From NCBI GenBank assembly GCA_934167225.1, contig CAKPLD010000013.1, forward strand, positions 1 through 21,721: DNA of 21,721 nucleotides, given 5' to 3'. Position numbers and translations under genes: made by a program. The notes under the pieces were generated by a model. That model saw only the letters and a program-made list of their open reading frames with translations. It was not told where the DNA came from and made no database searches. Source of the DNA: an uncultured Clostridia bacterium. GTDB taxonomy: Bacteria; Bacillota; Clostridia; TANB77; CAG-508. Below are positions 8,701-14,943 of this stretch, piece by piece. Numbering within the stretch: the stretch's first letter is position 1; each line of letters starts with the position of its first letter.

Positions 8701-8712
8701 CACGAATATGTA

Positions 8713-8742
8713 TTGACAGTTAAAGGAAAAGTGTGATATAAA
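8713..8742 (+). promoter_or_regulatory. Predicted promoter of the DAPDH-like gene
   Basis: A perfect -35 box TTGACA (8713-8718) and TATAAA (8737-8742) are separated by 18 bases. Transcription would start near 8749, leaving a leader of about 78 bases that contains the hairpin at 8767-8815. Confidence 0.6.
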
Positions 8743-8766
8743 AAAATCATACAAATTATGAAAAGA

Positions 8767-8815
8767 CCTAAAAATCCCGGTTAAAAAAATGATATGCGGG
8801 AAAAATATTTTTAGG
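8767..8815 (+). promoter_or_regulatory. Leader hairpin that could cover the ribosome-binding site
   Basis: CCTAAAAAT (8767-8775) can pair with ATTTTTAGG (8807-8815), continued by CCCG (8776-8779) with CGGG (8797-8800) after a bulge. The outer 3' strand overlaps the first three bases of the AGGAGGT ribosome site (8813-8819), so folding could limit initiation at ATG 8827. It does not resemble a riboswitch class I recognise. Confidence 0.35.
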
Positions 8816-8826
8816 AGGTAAGATTT

Positions 8827-9876
8827 ATGGAAAAAGTAAAAATTGTCCAATATGGATGTGGAAAGATGAGTGCATACACAATGAGATATGCCATCGAAAA
8901 AGGGTATGAAATTGTAGGAGCATTAGACATCAATCCAAATGTAATTGGAAAAGACATTTCAGAAATTATTGGATGTAATTGTGGAGAAAAAGGAGTAAAA
9001 GTTGCGGATGTAAAAGATGCACGTAAGGTTTTAGAAGAAACAAAACCAGATGTATGTATAGTTACAACAATGAGTTTAATAAGTGACCTAGACGAAGCAC
9101 TTACACTATGTGCAGAGCTTGGAATAAATGCAATAACAACTTGTGAAGAAGCATTTTATCCAGAAGCATCAAATCCAAACTTGACAGAAAAATTAGATAA
9201 ATTAGCAAAAGAAAATCATTGTACAATAACAGGAAGTGGATACCAAGACGTATTTTGGGGAAATTTAATTTACACTTTAGCTGGTGCAACACATAAAATA
9301 ACAAAAATAAAAGGAAGTTCATCATACAATGTAGAGGACTATGGAATAGCACTTGCTCAAGTTCATGGTTCAGGAATGACTTTAGAAGAATTTGACGAAA
9401 AGATAGCTGCAGCAGACAAAATAAGTATGGAAGAAAGACAAAAAATAATAGAAAGTGGAACATATACACCATCATATATGTGGAATGTAGTTCCTTGGCT
9501 TGCAGATAAATTTGGATTTACAATAACATCTATGACACAAAAATGTGTGCCAATAGTTGCTAAAGAAGATATTCATTCAAACACATTAAATATGGACATA
9601 AAAGCAGGAAATGCAACAGGAATGAGTGCTGTTGTTACTGCTGAAACTAAAGAAGGAGTTATAATAGAAGCAGAATGTATAGGAAAAGTATATGACAAAG
9701 ACGATGTAGATACAAATGATTGGACAATATTTGGAGAACCAGATACAAGAGTTGTTATAACTGAGCCAAAAACAGTTGAACTTACTTGTGCAAGTATTGT
9801 AAATAGAATACCAGATTTAATAAAAGCAGAAGATGGATTTGTACCAACTTCTAGAATGGGAGATTTGAAATATTAA
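8827..9876 (+). CDS. NAD(P)-dependent dehydrogenase of the DapB-N / 2,4-diaminopentanoate dehydrogenase type
   Basis: A 349-residue soluble oxidoreductase. The N-terminus has a Rossmann dinucleotide-binding start (KIVQYGCGKMS, glycines around residues 10-12) followed by a strand ending in an acidic residue (GALDINP). This is the arrangement of dihydrodipicolinate-reductase N-terminal domains. Overall length and the ITTCEEAFYP, TGSGYQDVFWG and C-terminal PTSRMG segments recall 2,4-diaminopentanoate dehydrogenase, the last-step enzyme of oxidative ornithine fermentation in clostridia. None of the usual partners (ornithine aminomutase OraS/OraE, OrtA/OrtB) is nearby, so the true substrate may differ. 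The gene has its own promoter and an ideal ribosome site (AGGAGGT, 7 bases from ATG). True DapB is shorter (about 250-270 residues), making that alternative unlikely. Confidence 0.65.
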   Translation: MEKVKIVQYGCGKMSAYTMRYAIEKGYEIVGALDINPNVIGKDISEIIGCNCGEKGVKVADVKDARKVLEETKPDVCIVTTMSLISDLDEALTLCAELGINAITTCEEAFYPEASNPNLTEKLDKLAKENHCTITGSGYQDVFWGNLIYTLAGATHKITKIKGSSSYNVEDYGIALAQVHGSGMTLEEFDEKIAAADKISMEERQKIIESGTYTPSYMWNVVPWLADKFGFTITSMTQKCVPIVAKEDIHSNTLNMDIKAGNATGMSAVVTAETKEGVIIEAECIGKVYDKDDVDTNDWTIFGEPDTRVVITEPKTVELTCASIVNRIPDLIKAEDGFVPTSRMGDLKY

Positions 9877-9959
9877 TATCCCTAAAAGAGAAAGTAGCCC
9901 CAAAAAAGGACGTCTTTGAAAGGAAAAGTACAACCCAAAAGGACGTCCAAAAAGGGATA
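9877..9959. repeat. Nested inverted/direct repeat with two GGACGTC palindromes
   Basis: The 110-base gap between two same-strand genes begins immediately after the stop codon with TATCCCT (9877-9883), which is complementary to AGGGATA (9953-9959). Inside lie two copies of AAAAGGACGTC (9904-9914 and 9937-9947) and two of AAAGTA (9891, 9925), an imperfect direct repeat of 33-34 bases. GGACGTC (9908-9914) can also pair with GACGTCC (9942-9948). No U tract follows. It could be an RNA fold or a protein-binding site. Confidence 0.6.
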
Positions 9960-9986
9960 GTACTTAAAATATGAAAGGGAGAAAAA

Positions 9987-10460
9987 ATGGAAAGAGTAGA
10001 CAAAATAAATTATTACCTAGACATAGCAGAAACGATACTAGAAAGAGGAACATGTCTAAGAAACAACTATGGAAGTGTTATTGTAAAGAATGACGAAATA
10101 ATATCAACAGGCTACAGTGGAGCACCAAGAGGCAGAAAAAATTGTCTTGATTTAGGATATTGCACGCGTAAACAAAAAACAGATTTAAGTGGAGCAGGAT
10201 ATGAAATGTGCAGATCTGTACATAGTGAACAAAATGCCATAATAAGTGCTAATAGAAGAGATATGCTAGGAGCAACATTATACTTAGTTGGAATAAATAA
10301 AAGAAATGGCGAATACATAGCAGATAATTATCCATGTACATTATGTAAAAGAATGATAATAAATGCAGGAATAGAAAAAGTAGTTATGAGAGATGACAAA
10401 CAAAATTACAGAATAGAATATGTAGAAGAATGGATAAAAAATGACGATACATTAAATTGA
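9987..10460 (+). CDS. Deoxycytidylate (dCMP) deaminase
   Basis: This enzyme hydrolytically deaminates dCMP to dUMP, feeding thymidylate synthesis. The 157-residue protein has the zinc-dependent cytidine deaminase signature: HSEQNAI (His79 zinc ligand, Glu81 proton shuttle) and PCTLCKRMI (Cys117 and Cys120 zinc ligands). The preceding STGYSGAPRG and the extra Cys-rich insert (NCLDLGYCTRKQ) are typical of dCMP deaminases of the ComEB type rather than of free-cytidine or tRNA-adenosine deaminases. Length is within the usual range. AAAGGGAG lies 5 bases before the ATG. It is followed directly by a hairpin and then the convergent popT gene, so it ends its transcription unit. Confidence 0.9.
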   Translation: MERVDKINYYLDIAETILERGTCLRNNYGSVIVKNDEIISTGYSGAPRGRKNCLDLGYCTRKQKTDLSGAGYEMCRSVHSEQNAIISANRRDMLGATLYLVGINKRNGEYIADNYPCTLCKRMIINAGIEKVVMRDDKQNYRIEYVEEWIKNDDTLN

Positions 10461-10505
10461 TTAGGATTTATTTTAGCCAAGAAAATTAGCTAAAATAAAT
10501 CCTAA
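10461..10505. terminator. 17-bp perfect hairpin between convergent dCMP deaminase and popT
   Basis: Bases 10461-10477 are fully complementary to 10489-10505 with an 11-base loop, starting immediately after the dCMP deaminase stop codon. There is no strong U tract on either strand. On the minus strand the hairpin overlaps the last codons of the full-length popT frame (stop at 10475-10473). Confidence 0.6.
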
Positions 10506-11262
10506 AATCAAACTTAAAATTGATACAATACCTGTTAAATCAAAAGAAAAACCGTGGATATAGTATAAAAATAGAGCCAATTGTAAAACCAATTATTGCA
10601 AAAAAAGTTTGAGGATAAAATTTATCTAATAAAAATTTTGTCAATTTCATAAAAAATATACTACCAATTATAATTCCTAAGCCTAATGGAAAAAGAAACG
10701 GTAAATAAATGATAGATACAGCATCTAAATAATGTTCATAAATTCCTAAAAGCATTAAAATCAAAGTATTGCTAACACCTGGTATAATTATACCTGCCGA
10801 CATAAGAAAACCAGACAATATTAAAAATAAAAAGTTATAATCAGCATCATTAAATCTTGAAATGTTTTTTTCTAAAATAACTAAACAAATTCCAAATAAA
10901 AGTGTTATAAAAGTAAAAATTAGGTATGAAGGTTTAAACTTTGTTTTCAACGTACAAGTCTTAATTAGTGCAGGGATACTGCCTAAAATTAAACCAATAA
11001 AAATAAATTTTATCTGAATAGGGTAAGCAAAAAATAAATATTTTAAAATATTTCCAAACAAAACAATTCCAATGAAAGTACCAAGACCAATTGGAAATAA
11101 ATATTTAAAATTTTCTTTTATATTTTTAAAAAAGTTTAAAACACAATTAAGCAAATTTTCATAAATTCCAAAAATAACGCATAAAACACCACTACTTATG
11201 CCTGGTAAAATTGCTCCTGCACCAATTAATATTCCTTGAAAAAAGCTTTTAAAAAAATTCAA
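10473..11262 (-). CDS. popT: DUF368 polyprenyl-phosphate transporter PopT, interrupted by a +1 shift at CGG
   Basis: DUF368 proteins are one of two known families that return undecaprenyl phosphate across the membrane for cell-wall synthesis. The protein is very hydrophobic with many predicted helices and shows the family's internal duplication: AGAILPGISSGVL (about residues 15-27) and AGIIIPGVSNTLI (156-168). The zero frame ends early (TGA at 10542-10540, 240 residues), just after CGG (10554-10552, codon 237). Skipping the first C at 10554 gives YPGFSFDLTG and a further hydrophobic segment ending ANFLG, with a stop at 10475-10473 and 262 residues in total, a normal length. Without the shift the last helix is missing. 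Start is TTG at 11262-11260, preceded by AAAGGAG 8 bases upstream; no ATG start is available. Divergent from sigK. Confidence 0.88.
10552..10554 (-). other. Putative +1 frameshift site in popT (CCA-CGG-TTT)
   Basis: In-frame CGG. Dropping the C at 10554 reads CCA-GGT and restores the conserved C-terminal part. The zero frame meets TGA three codons later. This is one of only three in-frame CGG codons seen in the window. Confidence 0.75.
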
Positions 11263-11345
11263 AAAACCAGCTCCTTTTATGTAAATATATGTAATTTTTA
11301 ATAAAATATGTAAAAAACAGGAAACAAAATAAAAAAATAGGGTCA

Positions 11346-11374
11346 GGCACTTTTTATTTTTCGTAACATATAAT
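11346..11374 (+). promoter_or_regulatory. Possible mother-cell (SigE/SigK-type) promoter of sigK
   Basis: CATATAAT at 11367-11374 fits the SigK -10 pattern CATANNNT and is close to the SigE -10 pattern CATACAMT. An AC dinucleotide (GGCAC, 11346-11350) lies 16 bases upstream, as in SigK -35 regions. No good SigA -35 box is placed for the embedded TATAAT. In Bacillus subtilis, sigK is transcribed by SigE and SigK, so the context fits, but the match is short. Confidence 0.4.
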
Positions 11375-11400
11375 TTGGTAGAGAAAAATGGAGGTGCTTT

Positions 11401-12103
11401 ATGTTGTTTGGCATTTATATAACAGGTTTTTTACAATTTTTAAAAACAGCCATATTGGTTGTTCGGATATATTACTGGAACTAATTTATTTCCAGAACCA
11501 CTAACTCAAGAAGAAGAAAAAATAGCATTAGAGAAATTAAGTGAGGGAGATGAAGAGGCACGAAATTTGCTTATAGAAAGGAATTTAAGACTTGTAGTAC
11601 ATGTTTGTAAAAAATATTCTAATACCAAAATTGATCAAGATGATTTGCTATCTATAGGTACAATTGGTTTAATAAAAGGGGTGAATAGTTTTAAGCCGGA
11701 AAAAGGTTCGAAATTATCTACATATGTTTCAAGATGTATTGATAATGAGGTATTGATGTACTTAAGATCAACCAAAAAACTGAATGCAGAAGTATATTTA
11801 AATGAACCAATAGGAAAAGATAAAGACGATAATGTAATAACATTAGAAGAAGTTTTAGAAAATAGTGATAAGAGTATAGAGGAGGTTGTTGACACAAAAA
11901 TAAAAATAAAAAGAATGTACAATAAAATTAAAGAAGTTCTAAGAGATAGAGAAAAAACAATTATAGAGCTAAGATTCGGGCTTACAGGTGAAAAGCCAAA
12001 AACACAAAAAGAAATTGCAAAAATGATGGGGATTTCGCGTTCATATGTTTCGAGAATTGAAACTAAAGCAATTGAAAAATTAGCAGAGGGGCTTAGAGAA
12101 TAA
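11401..12103 (+). CDS. sigK: RNA polymerase sporulation sigma factor SigK (pro-sigma-K), interrupted by a +1 shift at CGG
   Basis: SigK directs late mother-cell gene expression in endospore formers and is made as an inactive membrane-bound precursor. ATG 11401 has a strong ribosome site (GGAGGT, 5 bases away) and encodes a hydrophobic pro-sequence, MLFGIYITGFLQFLKTAIL, that continues to GTT 11461-11463. The next codon is CGG (11464-11466) and the frame stops at TAA six codons later. Skipping C11464 gives ...VV-GYITGTNLFPEPL and then the whole sigma factor: region 2 (ERNLRLVVHVCKKY, DLLSIGTIGLIKG) and region 4 with its helix-turn-helix (TQKEIAKMMGISRSYVSRIE), ending at 12103 and 233 residues in total (B. 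subtilis 241). The body alone could only start at a weak TTG (11459). SigE is an alternative, but the short pro-sequence favours SigK. No skin-type element is present. Confidence 0.88.
11464..11466 (+). other. Putative +1 frameshift site in sigK (GTT-CGG-ATA)
   Basis: In-frame CGG after the pro-sequence. Dropping C11464 reads GTT-GGA-TAT and joins the pro-sequence to the mature sigma factor. It aligns with the region where pro-sigma-K of B. subtilis is cleaved (before the Tyr of SYVKNN, here GYITGT). Confidence 0.8.
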
Positions 12104-12148
12104 CTTGCCTCTCTTATTTGCTATAAACTGTTATTTAAGGTCGCCAAG

Positions 12149-12171
12149 TTTTGGGAGAAAGTATCCCAAAA
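12149..12171. terminator. Hairpin after sigK
   Basis: TTTTGGGA (12149-12156) pairs with TCCCAAAA (12164-12171) around a 7-base loop, 45 bases after the sigK stop. The symmetrical T/A flanks fit an intrinsic terminator. A weaker AGAGG/CCTCT pairing followed by CTTATTT also spans the sigK stop (12085-12112). Confidence 0.5.
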
Positions 12172-12174
12172 TGA

Positions 12175-12203
12175 TTTGCAAACACTAAAAAAAATGTTAT
12201 AAT
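12175..12203 (+). promoter_or_regulatory. Predicted promoter of the sortase-glycosyltransferase operon
   Basis: A perfect TATAAT (12198-12203) is preceded by an extended -10 TG (12195-12196). TTTGCA (12175-12180) lies 17 bases upstream as a moderate -35 box. Transcription would start near 12210, 35 bases before the sortase ATG. Confidence 0.65.
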
Positions 12204-12244
12204 AATAGATAGGTAAATAAGATGAATAAAAAGAAGGTGAAGCT

Positions 12245-12904
12245 ATGAACAAAAAAATAAAATATATAATAAATACATTAGTAATAATTTTAATATTAGC
12301 ATCTGGAATAGTTGGATTTATAAAATATAAGCAATCAAAAGAGACTGTTGCAGAAACAAAACCAGAAAACAAAATAGAAGAAAATATAATGGTAATCGGA
12401 ATTGATGACAAGAAAAACGAACAAACAGAACAAAATCAAACACCAGACCCCGAACCCGAACCAGAACCTGAGCCAGAAGATGCATCAACATTAACACAAA
12501 AATTATATAATATGAATACAGAAATAGGAACATTATATATTCCAAAAACAAAACTAACAACAAAGGTATATAGTAATCCAGATCCAAAAAAGATGGATAA
12601 AATGCCAGCGTTGTTGTACACTTCAGGAGGTTTAAATCAACCAGGAATAACATTAATTGTTGGTCATAATAGAAGGAATGGAAAAATATTTTCAAAAAAC
12701 AAAAAATTAGAAGAAGGCGATGTGTTTTATTTTACAGATTATGAAGGAAACGAAAAAGAATACACAATCTATTCAAAATTTACAACAACATCTGAAGATA
12801 CATCATTTTTAAACACAAATGTAGATGTACCAACAATAGCATTATCATGTTGTACTGATGCAAGTGATGATAATAGAATAATAATATTAGGAAGAGCTGA
12901 ATAA
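12245..12904 (+). CDS. Sortase-family cysteine transpeptidase, N-terminally membrane-anchored
   Basis: Sortases join surface proteins to the cell wall or to each other. The 219-residue protein has one N-terminal membrane helix (about residues 7-26), a polar linker with a Pro-Glu run (PDPEPEPEPEPED, 67-79) that may cross the wall, and a C-terminal sortase beta-barrel. The catalytic triad can be placed: His141 (IVGHNRRN), Cys203 (ALSCCTD, at the position of the Cys in TLxTC) and Arg211 (DNRIIILGR). A second Cys (202) precedes the nucleophile where most sortases have Thr or Ser. The subclass is unclear: it is not obviously class A, and a class B- or D-like enzyme is possible. A ribosome site (AGAAGGTG) precedes the ATG. 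It lies directly upstream of a PssD/PssE pair, with 1 base between genes. No LPXTG substrate is encoded in this window. Confidence 0.85.
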   Translation: MNKKIKYIINTLVIILILASGIVGFIKYKQSKETVAETKPENKIEENIMVIGIDDKKNEQTEQNQTPDPEPEPEPEPEDASTLTQKLYNMNTEIGTLYIPKTKLTTKVYSNPDPKKMDKMPALLYTSGGLNQPGITLIVGHNRRNGKIFSKNKKLEEGDVFYFTDYEGNEKEYTIYSKFTTTSEDTSFLNTNVDVPTIALSCCTDASDDNRIIILGRAE

Positions 12905-12905
12905 T

Positions 12906-13382
12906 ATGAAAAAAAAGAAAGTACTATTTATCTCAAGCACAGGTGGACATTTAAATGAATTACTACAATTAAGCCCACTATTTGAGAAATATGATTATAA
13001 TATAATTACAGAAAAAGATAAAACAAATGAATATTTAAAAGAAAAATATGGAAAAAAGGTAAAATATTTACCATATGGCACAAGAAGTCACCTATTAAAA
13101 TATATATTTATATATTTTTATTTAATATTAAAAACAATATATTTGTATATTTTAATACGTCCAAAAGTCATAATAACAACAGGAACTCACACAGCAGGAC
13201 CTATGTGTTATTTGGGTAAAATATTTGGAAGTAAAATAATATATATAGAAACATTTGCAAATATAAATAAAAAAACTGCAACTGGAAGACTAATATATCC
13301 AATTGCAGATTTATTTATTGTACAATGGGAAGAAATGCTTAAACTTTATCCCAAAGCAGTATATGGAGGTTCGATTTTTTAG
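12906..13382 (+). CDS. pssD: Polysaccharide glycosyltransferase subunit, PssD/Alg14-like
   Basis: Together with the next gene this probably forms a two-part glycosyltransferase that adds a sugar to a lipid-linked exopolysaccharide or glycan precursor at the inner membrane face. In this family the Alg14-like subunit anchors the complex and the Alg13-like subunit binds the nucleotide sugar. The 158-residue protein has the characteristic N-terminus LFISSTGGHLNELLQL (about residues 7-22). A hydrophobic segment follows (about 64-85, IFIYFYLILKTIYLYIL), then ITTGTHTAGPMCYLGK and FANINKKTATGRL. The start is one base after the sortase stop, with AGGAAGAG inside the end of the sortase gene. The acceptor and sugar cannot be told from sequence. 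Confidence 0.85.
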   Translation: MKKKKVLFISSTGGHLNELLQLSPLFEKYDYNIITEKDKTNEYLKEKYGKKVKYLPYGTRSHLLKYIFIYFYLILKTIYLYILIRPKVIITTGTHTAGPMCYLGKIFGSKIIYIETFANINKKTATGRLIYPIADLFIVQWEEMLKLYPKAVYGGSIF

Positions 13383-13386
13383 AATG

Positions 13387-13402
13387 CTCCCCAAATGGGG
13401 AG
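13387..13402 (+). other. Small intercistronic hairpin between pssD and pssE
   Basis: CTCCCC (13387-13392) pairs with GGGGAG (13397-13402) around AAAT. It lies one base upstream of the AAAGGAGA ribosome site of pssE. It may set the relative expression of the two subunits; no U tract follows, so it is not a terminator. Confidence 0.45.
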
Positions 13403-13418
13403 GAAAGGAGATAAAAGG

Positions 13419-13898
13419 ATGATTTTAGTGCTATTAGGAACACAACACAATGAATTTACACGACTAATACGAGAAGTAGAAGATTGTATAGATAATAAGA
13501 TAATAAAAGAACAAGTAATTGTACAAGCTGGTTTTACTAAATATAAAAGTGATAAAATGGAAATATTTGATATGATTTCGAAAGAAGAATTGGATAAATA
13601 TACATCAAAAGCCAATCTAATAATAACTCATGGAGGAGTAGGGTCGATAATAATGGCTTTGGAAAAAAGAAAAAAAGTAATAGCTGTGCCAAGATTACAT
13701 GAATATGGTGAGCATGTGAATAACCATCAAAGGCAGATAATTAAGGTGTTTAGCGAAAAGAATTATTTAATTGGGATTCAAAATGTAAAAGATTTACCAG
13801 AGGCTTTAAAAGAAGCTGAAAATTTTGAGCCTACAGAGTACAAAAACAATAATATGAAAATGATTAATATAATAGAAGATTTTATAGAAAAAAATTAA
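13419..13898 (+). CDS. pssE: Polysaccharide glycosyltransferase subunit, PssE/Alg13-like
   Basis: This is the nucleotide-sugar-binding partner of the preceding Alg14-like protein. The 159-residue protein starts MILVLLGTQ. Its C-terminal half has the GT-B donor-site pattern seen in Alg13 and MurG relatives: LIITHGGVGSIIMAL and then VIAVPRLHEYGEHVNNHQ, where the HGG loop and the E..NHQ stretch contact the nucleotide sugar. The open frame reaches back to ATG 13395, but AAAGGAGA at 13404-13411 lies inside that extension and points to ATG 13419, which also gives the family's normal N-terminus. Same operon as the sortase and pssD; ruvB follows 17 bases later. Confidence 0.85.
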   Translation: MILVLLGTQHNEFTRLIREVEDCIDNKIIKEQVIVQAGFTKYKSDKMEIFDMISKEELDKYTSKANLIITHGGVGSIIMALEKRKKVIAVPRLHEYGEHVNNHQRQIIKVFSEKNYLIGIQNVKDLPEALKEAENFEPTEYKNNNMKMINIIEDFIEKN

Positions 13899-13915
13899 AA
13901 TGGATGTGAAGTTTT

Positions 13916-14930
13916 ATGGAAAATGAAAATATAAGTAGTCCAGAAATTGCAAATTCTCAAGAAGAAAGGTTAGAAAAAACACTAAGACCACAAACTCTTG
14001 ATGAATATATAGGGCAAACGAAGGTTAAAGAAAGCATGAAAATATATATAAAAGCGGCAAAGAAGAGAGAAGAACCACTAGACCATTGCTTGTTTTATGG
14101 ACCACCAGGGTTAGGAAAAACGACAATTTCTGGAATAATTGCAAATGAAATGAATTCAAAAATAAGAATAACATCAGGCCCAGCAATTGAAAAGCCTGGA
14201 GATTTAGCGGGAATACTTACTAGTTTAGAAGAATATGATGTTTTATTTATTGACGAGATACATAGATTAAGCAAAGTAGTAGAGGAAATATTATATCCTG
14301 CATTAGAAGATTTTGTATTAGATATAACAATTGGAAAGGGTGCGGAAGCAAAATCTATAAGATTAGATTTACCTAAATTTACATTAATAGGTGCTACAAC
14401 AAAAGCGGGATCACTTACAACCCCATTAAGGGATAGATTTGGTATTGTTCAAAAATTAGAACTTTATTCAGTTGAAGATTTAAGCACAATAATTAAACGT
14501 TCAAGCAAAATTTTAGGTGTTGAAATAGATGACGATGCAAGCGTTGAGATTGCAAGAAGGGCAAGAGGTACTCCTAGAATTGCAAATAGATTGTTGAAAA
14601 GAGTTAGGGATTTTTCACTAGTTTTATCAGATCGGAAGAATAGATTTAAAAATTGCAAAATATGCATTAAATCAGTTAGAAATTGATGAGTTAGGTTTAG
14701 AAGAAACAGATAGAAAAATGTTATCTATGATGATTGTTCAATATTCAGGTAGACCTGTAGGAATAGAGGCTTTAGCTGCTTCTTTAGGAGAAGAAATTGA
14801 TACTATAGAAGATGTTTACGAGCCATATTTATTACAAATTGGTTTTATTGCGAGAACTCCAAAAGGAAGAATTGTATTGCCGCCTGCTTATGAACATTTG
14901 GGATATGATTATCAAACAAAAATGTATTAA
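13916..14930 (+). CDS. ruvB: Holliday junction branch-migration ATPase RuvB, interrupted by a +1 shift at CGG
   Basis: RuvB is the hexameric AAA+ motor that drives Holliday junction migration with RuvA. The N-terminal part holds RPQTLDEYIGQ, Walker A GPPGLGKT (residues 62-69), Walker B/DEIH (113-116), sensor 1 GATTKAG and the arginine-finger region PLRDRFG. The zero frame reaches CGG at 14633-14635 (codon 240) and stops 18 codons later. Skipping C14633 gives LSD-GRIDLKIAKYAL, continuing through ELGLEETDRKML and the winged-helix end (EDVYEPYLLQIGFIARTPKG, AYEHLG) to the stop at 14928-14930. Total 337 residues, against 334 in B. subtilis. The shift replaces nothing: glycine is the expected family residue there. 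ruvA is not adjacent. The ribosome site is weak (GGATGTGA). queH follows 13 bases later. Confidence 0.93.
14633..14635 (+). other. Putative +1 frameshift site in ruvB (GAT-CGG-AAG)
   Basis: In-frame CGG. Dropping C14633 reads GAT-GGA-AGA and restores the conserved DGRID segment and the whole RuvB C-terminal domain (98 residues). The next zero-frame stop lies 18 codons downstream. Confidence 0.8.
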
Positions 14931-14943
14931 AAGGAGAACGAAA

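Noticed and set aside
9891..9960. Short repeats resembling the start of a CRISPR array.
   Set aside because: Only two imperfect copies, no constant spacer unit and no cas genes.
10540..10542. Read-through or reassignment of the TGA in popT.
   Set aside because: Zero-frame sequence after TGA does not resemble the family; the +1 frame from CGG does, and ends at a proper stop.
11401..12103. sigK split by a skin-like excisable element, as in B. subtilis.
   Set aside because: The two parts are separated by one base only, at the pro-sequence junction; there is no intervening DNA and no recombinase gene.
14629..14639. AGATCGGAAGA, identical to the first 11 bases of a common sequencing adapter, at the ruvB shift site.
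   Set aside because: The sequence on both sides is continuous ruvB and only one base (C) is extra. The popT and sigK sites show the same extra C without adapter similarity, so adapter carry-over does not explain the pattern.
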